A DNA stretch of 64,000 nt from assembly GCA_028715055.1 (NCBI GenBank), contig JAQTLE010000004.1, forward strand, positions 62,001 to 126,000, read 5' to 3'. The stretch is from Sulfurovaceae bacterium (lineage in GTDB: Bacteria; Campylobacterota; Campylobacteria; Campylobacterales; Sulfurovaceae). The notes below the pieces were generated by a model, which had not been told where the DNA came from, did not search any database, and worked only from the letters and a program-made list of their open reading frames with translations. Positions 55,073-64,000 of the stretch are shown in pieces (position 1 is the stretch's first letter; each line of letters opens with the position of its first letter). Made by a program: the position numbers and the translations under genes.

Positions 55073-55608
55073 TGGAAGAGTTAGTAGCGCAAAGATATGC
55101 AAAAGCTATTTTTGCTATCAAAGATTCTGGATTGATAAGTCAATATGCCGATATATTAACACAACTGTCAAAAGCCTTCGATAGTACACCAGCTATAGTT
55201 AATGGCCTTAATTCGCCATTATTGAGTGATACATCAAAAACGCAAAGTATTCTTGATGCACTTGGTAAAACTGCTGATGTAAAATTAACCAATTTTATTA
55301 AAGTTCTAGGGGAAAACAAAAGATTGGCTTTGATTCCATCGATTGCTAAAATTGTAAACTCTGAACTTCAAAAAGAGCAAAATAGTTATCAGGGGGTTAT
55401 TAAAAGCAAGAAAAGTTTGGACAAATCAGAAGTTGCCGAACTTGAAAAAGCTTTAGCCAAATATACAGGGTCTAAAATTTCATTGGTTCAAGAATCTAGT
55501 GATTTTGAAGGTTTTCGTGTAGCAGTAGAGGATTTGGGTATTGAGGTAAACTTCTCTAAACAGAGAGTTAAAGAACAATTAATCGATTATATCAATCGAT
55601 CTTTATAA
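55072..55608 (+). CDS. atpH: F1Fo ATP synthase delta subunit
   Basis: 178 residues, start shares one nt with the atpF stop. R-Y-A-K-A-I-F near the N-terminus and the C-terminal K-I-S-L-V-Q-E...I-E-V-N-F-S pattern identify OSCP/delta. Confidence 0.92.
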   Translation: MEELVAQRYAKAIFAIKDSGLISQYADILTQLSKAFDSTPAIVNGLNSPLLSDTSKTQSILDALGKTADVKLTNFIKVLGENKRLALIPSIAKIVNSELQKEQNSYQGVIKSKKSLDKSEVAELEKALAKYTGSKISLVQESSDFEGFRVAVEDLGIEVNFSKQRVKEQLIDYINRSL

Positions 55609-55636
55609 GTCATTATATTAAAGTAAAGGAGTAGCA

Positions 55637-57151
55637 GTGGCAGTTAAATTACAAGCAGATGAGATTAGTTCTATCATAAAAGAAAGAATCGAAAATTTTC
55701 AAATTGATTTAGATATAAACGAAGTAGGAAAAGTAGTAGGTATTGCAGACGGTGTTTCTACAGTTTATGGATTGAACAATGTTATGGCAGGGGAACTCGT
55801 AGAATTTGAAAACGGCAAAGAAGGAATGGTTCTTAACCTTGAAGAAGCAAGTGTTGGTGTAGTTGTTCTTGGATCAACAACCGGCATTAAAGAAGGTATG
55901 AGCGTAAAAAGAAGAGGCGAACTTCTTAAAGTTCCTGTTGGCGAAGCAATGATCGGAAGAGTTGTAAATGCACTTGGAGCACCAATTGACGGCAAAGGCG
56001 CTATCGCAGCAACAGAAAGCCGTTTTGTTGAAGAAAAAGCTCCTGGTATCATGGCTAGAAAATCAGTTCATGAACCGCTTCAAACAGGTATCAAAGCAAT
56101 CGATGCTCTTGTTCCGGTTGGTAGAGGACAAAGAGAACTTATTATCGGGGACAGACAAACAGGTAAAACAACTATCGCAATAGATACTATCATCAACCAA
56201 AAAGGTCAAGATGTTGTATGTATATATGTAGCTATCGGTCAAAAACAATCAACTGTTGCAGCTACAGTTAAAAAACTTGAAGAATACGGCGCTATGGATT
56301 ATACAATTATCGTTAATGCGGGTGCGTCTGAATCAGCGGCATTGCAATTCCTTGCTCCATATGCAGGTGTTACAATGGCCGAATACTTTAGAGATAATGG
56401 CAAACATGCTGTAATTTTCTATGATGACCTTTCTAAACATGCAGTAGCTTATCGTGAAATGTCACTTATTCTTAGACGTCCTCCAGGTCGTGAAGCTTAT
56501 CCAGGAGATGTATTCTATCTACACTCAAGACTTCTTGAGAGAGCAGCTAAATTGAATGATGAGCTTGGTGCTGGTTCTATTACAGCTTTCCCTATCATTG
56601 AGACACAAGCAGGGGATGTATCAGCGTATATCCCTACAAACGTAATTTCTATTACAGATGGTCAAATATTTCTAGAGACTGACCTATTCAACTCAGGTAT
56701 TAGACCAGCTATCAACGTTGGATTATCCGTTTCTCGTGTTGGTGGTGCAGCTCAAATAAAAGCTACTAAACAAGTAGCAGGTACTTTGAGACTTGACCTT
56801 GCATCATATAGAGAGCTTCAAGCATTTGCTCAATTTGCATCTGATCTTGATGAACACAGCAGACAACAACTTGAGCGTGGACAAAGAATGGTAGAGGTTC
56901 TTAAACAACCTCCTTATTCTCCTGTAGCTATTGAAAAACAAGTTGCTGTTATTTATGCCGGTGCAAAAGGTTATCTTGATAGCATCCCAGCATCAAAAGT
57001 AACTAAATTTGAAGCTGAACTATTGAACTTTATTGATACAAAATATCCTAAAGTTTTAGAGAACATTAGAACTAGTCAAAAAATTGATGATGAGACTGAA
57101 GCACAATTACGAAAAGCAATTGAAGATTTCAAAGAATCATTTAGCGCATAA
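55637..57151 (+). CDS. atpA: F1Fo ATP synthase alpha subunit
   Basis: 504 residues; P-loop [16 protein letters not shown] and normal length. GTG start after AAAGGAG. Confidence 0.98.
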   Translation: MAVKLQADEISSIIKERIENFQIDLDINEVGKVVGIADGVSTVYGLNNVMAGELVEFENGKEGMVLNLEEASVGVVVLGSTTGIKEGMSVKRRGELLKVPVGEAMIGRVVNALGAPIDGKGAIAATESRFVEEKAPGIMARKSVHEPLQTGIKAIDALVPVGRGQRELIIGDRQTGKTTIAIDTIINQKGQDVVCIYVAIGQKQSTVAATVKKLEEYGAMDYTIIVNAGASESAALQFLAPYAGVTMAEYFRDNGKHAVIFYDDLSKHAVAYREMSLILRRPPGREAYPGDVFYLHSRLLERAAKLNDELGAGSITAFPIIETQAGDVSAYIPTNVISITDGQIFLETDLFNSGIRPAINVGLSVSRVGGAAQIKATKQVAGTLRLDLASYRELQAFAQFASDLDEHSRQQLERGQRMVEVLKQPPYSPVAIEKQVAVIYAGAKGYLDSIPASKVTKFEAELLNFIDTKYPKVLENIRTSQKIDDETEAQLRKAIEDFKESFSA

Positions 57152-57160
57152 GGGTATATC

Positions 57161-59471
<2,311 letters not shown>

Positions 59472-59487
59472 TCCTTAAAGGAATATT

Positions 59488-59874
59488 ATGGAACTTATGA
59501 AGCTTGAAATCGTTACACCCGATGGTGTAATTTTTGACAATGATGTCAAGCAGGTTACTTTGCCTGGAAGTGAAGGAGAATTTGGTGTTTTGCCAAAACA
59601 TGCTACTTTGGTTTCAATTCTTAGTACCGGCGTAATTATCATTGAAACAGCTCAAAATAAAGATATTTTAGTAGCCATCAATTCTGGATATGTTAAAGTC
59701 GATGAGACAAAAGTTACATGTATAGTTGATGGCGCAGTATCATTATCTGAAGAAGATAATGAATTGGCAAGAGCAATTGAAGATGCAAAAGCACTTCTTA
59801 AAAGTACTGAAGCTTCCAGTATGGCTATCGCCGCTGCAGTAAGCAAAGTAGAACACATAGGGAAGTCTAGATAA
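59488..59874 (+). CDS. atpC: F1Fo ATP synthase epsilon subunit
   Basis: 128 residues; L-E-I-V-T-P-D-G-V-I-F start, L-P-G-S-E-G-E-F-G-V-L-P, complete. Last subunit gene; the Tol genes follow without a gap. Confidence 0.95.
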   Translation: MELMKLEIVTPDGVIFDNDVKQVTLPGSEGEFGVLPKHATLVSILSTGVIIIETAQNKDILVAINSGYVKVDETKVTCIVDGAVSLSEEDNELARAIEDAKALLKSTEASSMAIAAAVSKVEHIGKSR

Positions 59875-60462
59875 TTGTTTAATTCAGTAACTCAGTATTT
59901 TTCCCAAAGTAGTGCTATCACTATTTTGGTTTTATTGATTCTTTCTGTCTATTTTATAATTACTTTTTGGGTATTTATAGACCGTTTTAAGTTACTGAAT
60001 AAACGCATTAATATAGAAACCGATTCACTAAAAGCCATTTATATGGGCTTGTCTAATTCTGTAAGCAAATCATCATTATTATATGCATATCTTGGCAAAG
60101 TAAACAATCCAAACTCGATCATACTTGAAGCAGCAGCTTCTGATGCAGTGCGAATTTCTACACGTAATTTAACACTTCTTTCGATTATAGCATCGACATC
60201 TCCTTTTATTGGTCTTTTTGGAACCGTGATCGGTATATTGCAAACTTTTAGCAAACTGGGTAATCAAGCAAGCGCAGCATTAAATGTCGTAGCTCCTGCA
60301 ATATCTGAAGCATTGGTTGCAACTGCAGCGGGTATATTGGTAGCTATTTTTGCTTATAGTTTTCATCTGATACTAAAACGCAAGGCATACGAGCTTAGTT
60401 CTCTTTTAACATCACAATCAAAAATGATGTTGGCTCAAATTGATAATAAAACCGAGGCTTAA
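59875..60462 (+). CDS. TolQ/ExbB-type proton channel protein
   Basis: 195 residues, three membrane helices, with P-F-I-G-L-F-G-T-V-I-G-I-L and A-P-A-I-S-E-A-L-V-A-T-A-A-G-I typical of MotA/TolQ/ExbB. TTG start directly after atpC. As the following genes are tolR-, tolB- and pal-like, TolQ is likelier than ExbB. Confidence 0.9.
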   Translation: MFNSVTQYFSQSSAITILVLLILSVYFIITFWVFIDRFKLLNKRINIETDSLKAIYMGLSNSVSKSSLLYAYLGKVNNPNSIILEAAASDAVRISTRNLTLLSIIASTSPFIGLFGTVIGILQTFSKLGNQASAALNVVAPAISEALVATAAGILVAIFAYSFHLILKRKAYELSSLLTSQSKMMLAQIDNKTEA

Positions 60463-60846
60463 ATGTTTAACTGGGATGATGATCCGGATTTAAATATTAC
60501 TCCGCTGATGGACGTCATGTTGGTACTTATGGCAATATTGATGATAGCAGCTCCTACTATAACTTATCAAGAACAAATTACTCTACCGCAAGGTTCTAAG
60601 CAAAGCCAAACTCAAAAAAGTGATACTGTTACTATACGTATGGATAAAAATAAAAATATATACATAGATAATGATATATATTCATTAGAAACTTTTTCTA
60701 GTAGATTTACAAATAATTCACATCTTGATCCAAAAACATATATATATATTCGTGCCGATGAGTCATTGCCATATAAAGACATTATGTTTCTTTTAAAAAG
60801 TATAAAAACTGCCGGCTTTCAAAATGTATCACTGATCACAGAATAA
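60463..60846 (+). CDS. TolR/ExbD-type protein
   Basis: 127 residues; N-terminal D-x-D-L-N-I-T-P-L-M-D-V-M-L-V-L (proton-bearing Asp in the helix) and a C-terminal periplasmic domain. Directly adjacent to the TolQ/ExbB gene. Confidence 0.9.
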   Translation: MFNWDDDPDLNITPLMDVMLVLMAILMIAAPTITYQEQITLPQGSKQSQTQKSDTVTIRMDKNKNIYIDNDIYSLETFSSRFTNNSHLDPKTYIYIRADESLPYKDIMFLLKSIKTAGFQNVSLITE

Positions 60847-60849
60847 TTT

Positions 60850-61728
60850 ATGAGAAAAGCATATACATTAACTAGCGGTATCATTGCTGTCGCTATATAT
60901 ATAAGTATTGTAGGATTGCTTTTTTGGTATTTTAGTTATAAATCAAAAGAAGAAGATTTTACAACAAAAAATGAACAGATTGTCGCAGTTGATCTATCAA
61001 GCATGCCATCAACAAAAAATAAATCAAATGAAAATTCAAAATTAAATCAAACAAAACAAGAAGAAAAACCACTAGCCAGTGAACTTTCGATAAAACAACA
61101 AAAAGAAATAACATTGCCTCAAGAACAGGTAGAAAATAATTTAAAATCAAAACCAAAAGAAATTAGAGTACAAAAAAAAGCAGAACCTATACCGGTTGAA
61201 AAACCAAAAGAAATAGTAACCAAAATAAAAAAACAAGAAATAAAAAAAATCCAAAATGATCAATTAATACAAAACAAAAATAATAAACCTAAAAATACCG
61301 GTGATTTGTTTGCAAATATTAAATCGGATGCGCCTATCACACCGGTTTCTAAACCTAAGCCATTAGCTTCAAAACAATCAACGCAAACAAATACTGCAAA
61401 ATCCACATCCAATGCAGCATCTGAACTTATCAACAATGAATTTGGTAAAAATGGCAATAAAGGGGTTGAAGATGCATATAAATCAAGAGTAAAATCTATT
61501 TTACAAGGATGGCCTGCTCAAAGCAGTTACGCAGGAGAGAGAGCTAAAATATCTTTTGTCATACAACCAAATGGTGATTTTGATTTTAAAATTATAAAAC
61601 CATCGTCTAATGAAGAATTCAATCAAGGATTGGTACAATATCTTAAGCAACTTCAGAAAGTAGGCTTTGGACCTCATGCAGGTTCGAGAGCATATTTGTT
61701 TGATGTAGATTTTATTGCGGAGAGGTAA
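60850..61728 (+). CDS. TolA/TonB-like energy transducer
   Basis: 292 residues: one membrane helix (~8-28), a long Lys/Gln/Pro-rich linker (~45-180, K-P-K-E and Q-K-K-A-like stretches) and a TonB-type C-terminal domain (R-V-K-S-I-L-Q-G-W-P onward). Position and linker suggest TolA function. Confidence 0.82.
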   Translation: MRKAYTLTSGIIAVAIYISIVGLLFWYFSYKSKEEDFTTKNEQIVAVDLSSMPSTKNKSNENSKLNQTKQEEKPLASELSIKQQKEITLPQEQVENNLKSKPKEIRVQKKAEPIPVEKPKEIVTKIKKQEIKKIQNDQLIQNKNNKPKNTGDLFANIKSDAPITPVSKPKPLASKQSTQTNTAKSTSNAASELINNEFGKNGNKGVEDAYKSRVKSILQGWPAQSSYAGERAKISFVIQPNGDFDFKIIKPSSNEEFNQGLVQYLKQLQKVGFGPHAGSRAYLFDVDFIAER

Positions 61729-61730
61729 TT

Positions 61731-62978
61731 ATGCGTTTTTTATTTTCAATAATACTATTTTTAACCGTTTTAATGGGAGATAGCGATGCCGAATTGACTA
61801 TCAAAAAACATGTAGATAGCCGCAGTAAAATAGCACTTGCAGATGGAAGTGCTTCAATAGACGGCGATATTGCAAAAAAAGTTTTTTTTCTTTTTCAGAA
61901 TGATTTGAAATTAAGCGGCAATTTTAGTGCAGATGGCAAACATTATGTAATGTCATATAATTCTGATATTTTACCTGCCGATATAAAGTTAAACGAATAC
62001 ACTTTGAAATATCAATTGCAAAATTCAAGCGGCGCCAATCTAACGGTTGCGTTAGTGCAAAACAACAATGGAGTAAAATTATTTCAAAAAAATTATTCTA
62101 TATCTGCATTTAACAAATATCCGTTTTTAGTGCATAAAGCCGTAAGTGATATTAATCATATATTGGGATACAATAGTATAAATTGGATGAATCGTTTGAT
62201 CTTATTTACAAGATATTCAGCCCCAAAACAAAGTGAAATAATACTATCTGATTATACATTTACATATAAGCAACCGGTTATTAGAGGCGGGCTCAATCTT
62301 TTTCCGAAATGGGCTGATGCAACGCAAAGCAGTTTTTATTATACATCAATCGATAGATCGAGACCTACTCTTTATAAGTACAATCTCAATAGTGGTACCA
62401 AAAGTGCGATTACATCATCAGAAGGCATGCTGGTTTGTTCTGATGTTAGCAGGGATGGCTCTAAATTGCTTTTAACCATGGCACCATATGGACAACCGGA
62501 TATTTATGAGTTTAATTTGGCAACAAAGACCAACGTTCGTCTTACCGATTTTGGAGGCATTGATGTTGGCGGGCAATATTTATCCGGAGAAAAACAAATA
62601 GTATTTGTCTCAAATAGACTTGGATATCCAAATATTTTTAAAAAATATTTAACAGATCCTTCCGTATCACAAATAGTATTTAGAGGCAAGAACAATAATG
62701 GCTGTGATGCATTTGGAAATAAAATAGTATATTCATCTAGAGAAAGCAGCGAACGATTTAATAGTAATACATTTAATATTTATTTGATTTCCGGCGCAGG
62801 AACTATGCCATTAACAAGTTCAGGCGATAATCAATTTCCCAGATTTTCAAATGATGGCAATATGATTTTATATGTTAAGCAACAAGGTGGTAAGAGTTTG
62901 GCCGGATATATTAATTTAAATACTAATCAAAGTGAGCTTTTTGGTATAGGAAGCAAAGTGCAATCTATTGATTGGTAA
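61731..62978 (+). CDS. tolB: TolB periplasmic beta-propeller
   Basis: 415 residues; signal peptide, an N-terminal alpha/beta domain and WD40-like PD repeats (S-R-D-G-S-K-L-L, L-T-D-F-G-G-I-D, F-V-S-N-R-L-G-Y-P-N-I-F). Links Tol complex to Pal. Confidence 0.9.
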   Translation: MRFLFSIILFLTVLMGDSDAELTIKKHVDSRSKIALADGSASIDGDIAKKVFFLFQNDLKLSGNFSADGKHYVMSYNSDILPADIKLNEYTLKYQLQNSSGANLTVALVQNNNGVKLFQKNYSISAFNKYPFLVHKAVSDINHILGYNSINWMNRLILFTRYSAPKQSEIILSDYTFTYKQPVIRGGLNLFPKWADATQSSFYYTSIDRSRPTLYKYNLNSGTKSAITSSEGMLVCSDVSRDGSKLLLTMAPYGQPDIYEFNLATKTNVRLTDFGGIDVGGQYLSGEKQIVFVSNRLGYPNIFKKYLTDPSVSQIVFRGKNNNGCDAFGNKIVYSSRESSERFNSNTFNIYLISGAGTMPLTSSGDNQFPRFSNDGNMILYVKQQGGKSLAGYINLNTNQSELFGIGSKVQSIDW

Positions 62979-63023
62979 TTTTATGGTAATATCGTAATAA
63001 ACATTTAATTTTAAAGGACCAAA

Positions 63024-63599
63024 ATGAAAAAAACAATCTTTCTTGTGCCAGCTATATTATTATTTTTATTTACAGGATGTTCGCAAAATGCACCGGAGTT
63101 AAACACGGATATACCAAACAATAATATTTCTGATGTTCCGTCAATGGGTGGTGGAGCGGGTAGTGGTGTAAATATCTCGGAGAATGGCGAAGGAGCCAAT
63201 GCAGATGCACTTAAAGCAAAAATGAGTCCAAGCGGCGGCTTGCCAAATGATGGAACATACAATAATAGCAGTGATGGTTTTCAAAGTGTATATTTTGGAT
63301 TCGGAGATTTTACCATAGTAAATGACATGCAAAAGGCAATTGATAAAAATATACAAAGACTAAAAAGTTATAACGGCAATATCAAAATAGAAGGTAATTG
63401 TGACGAATTTGGCACTGATGAATTTAACTATGCGCTTGGACTAAAAAGAGCCAAAGCTGTCAAAGATGCATTGGTTGCACAAGGTGTATCTGCTGATAGA
63501 TTTACCATAATTTCATTAGGCGAGAGTACCCCTGTTTGCACAGAAGCTACCGATGAATGTTATGCCCAAAATCGAAGAGTAGATTTACGCCAACAATAA
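63024..63599 (+). CDS. pal: Peptidoglycan-associated lipoprotein
   Basis: 191 residues: lipobox L-F-T-G-C, flexible linker, OmpA-like domain with I-E-G-N-C-D-E-F-G-T-D-E-F-N-Y-A-L-G-L-K-R-A (the peptidoglycan-binding signature). Confidence 0.94.
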   Translation: MKKTIFLVPAILLFLFTGCSQNAPELNTDIPNNNISDVPSMGGGAGSGVNISENGEGANADALKAKMSPSGGLPNDGTYNNSSDGFQSVYFGFGDFTIVNDMQKAIDKNIQRLKSYNGNIKIEGNCDEFGTDEFNYALGLKRAKAVKDALVAQGVSADRFTIISLGESTPVCTEATDECYAQNRRVDLRQQ

Positions 63600-63610
63600 G
63601 AGTATTATTG

Positions 63611-64000
63611 ATGAATGAAAAAATATTTTTAGGAATTTTTGGCTTATTGTGTTTTTGTACATTTTCTTATGGCGCAGAAGCTCCGGTTTCAAATAATACA
63701 GCACTGCTGGAACAAAAAATACAAGAACAAAATGAACGCATAGATGGGCTTACGAGTATTGTTGAGGGATTGAATACTAAAATAAGTGAATTGGAAGAAA
63801 TAAATAATAATTCCGATTCAAAAAATGATAAAAAATTGATCGAAGATCTAGGTAAAATGATAGACGACATCAATTCTAAATGCGTAACAAAAGACGAATT
63901 GAAAAAGATCCTAGATGAGCATTCAAATAAATATGATTCTGCTGCATCTATTCCAGATAAAACCAAAGCATATGATAATGGAATTTTGTTTTTTAGAAAT
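63611..64000 (+). CDS. CpoB/YbgF-like periplasmic protein, N-terminal part
   Basis: First 130 residues of a protein cut by the window edge. It has a signal peptide (ends about Y-G-A-E) and a coiled coil (~30-110; repeats of N-E-R-I-D-G-L and E-L-E-E-I), as in YbgF/CpoB that follows pal in Tol operons; the TPR part would begin at about residue 118 (A-Y-D-N-G-I-L-F). Confidence 0.8.
   Translation, partial: MNEKIFLGIFGLLCFCTFSYGAEAPVSNNTALLEQKIQEQNERIDGLTSIVEGLNTKISELEEINNNSDSKNDKKLIEDLGKMIDDINSKCVTKDELKKILDEHSNKYDSAASIPDKTKAYDNGILFFRN

Overview
This is a 64 kb stretch of an AT-rich bacterial chromosome (about one third G+C by eye). Gene content and order point to Campylobacterota (Epsilonproteobacteria), probably a free-living, respiring, Sulfurimonas-like lineage; genus is not decided. 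Several runs match order I recall from Campylobacter jejuni: nth - PEB4-type isomerase - fba, ileS - tiny membrane ORF - gatA - guaB, and birA-parA-parB ahead of an F1Fo cluster with split b/b' subunits, followed by exbB/exbD/tonB-like, tolB, pal and cpoB-like genes. Layout: (1) 1-2.5 kb, minus strand: FAH-family enzyme (cut by the window edge), DUF502 protein and leuA. leuA is preceded by a short leader peptide with four consecutive Leu codons and hairpins, i.e. a leucine attenuator. (2) 2.8-24.2 kb, housekeeping and redox genes: metH, RhlE helicase, an MGMT-like protein, cupin and hemerythrin opposite a Crp/Fnr regulator, cytochrome b561 with a methyltransferase, an ABC-F ATPase, pepD, nth, two PEB4/SurA-like periplasmic proteins, fba, hisD, a Na+/H+ antiporter, and an array of seven tRNAs (Lys, Val, Asp, Lys, Glu, Val, Asp in transcription order) behind a consensus promoter. 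(3) 24.2-30.3 kb, accessory island between a VOC gene and ileS: a small ORF resembling the C-terminal tail of a restriction-modification enzyme overlaps (ATGA) a 1431-residue nuclease-STAND NTPase protein, probably an antiphage defence protein of Avs-like architecture. It is followed by a tandem repeat, an ORF6N gene, and two copies of a non-coding module placed after each of the two main genes. This is the part most likely to hold something undescribed. (4) 30.4-48.7 kb: ileS/gatA/guaB, a ZIP transporter, a cytochrome operon (DUF1924 haem protein, dihaem cytochrome, a cytochrome b561-dihaem fusion, a Spy-like protein and a two-component system), a sulfur amino acid block (metY, Rrf2 regulator, cysK, metX), xseB, a nitrilase-fold protein lacking its nucleophile, a ThiF-like protein, ridA, rplU and rpmA. 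(5) 48.9-64 kb, plus strand: obgE, proB, fmt, birA, parA, parB, the atp operon, and the Tol/Pal cell-envelope system running off the end. The genes are mostly tightly packed with 1-20 nt overlaps, implying translational coupling. No rRNA, CRISPR array, complete prophage or recognisable transposase gene was seen.
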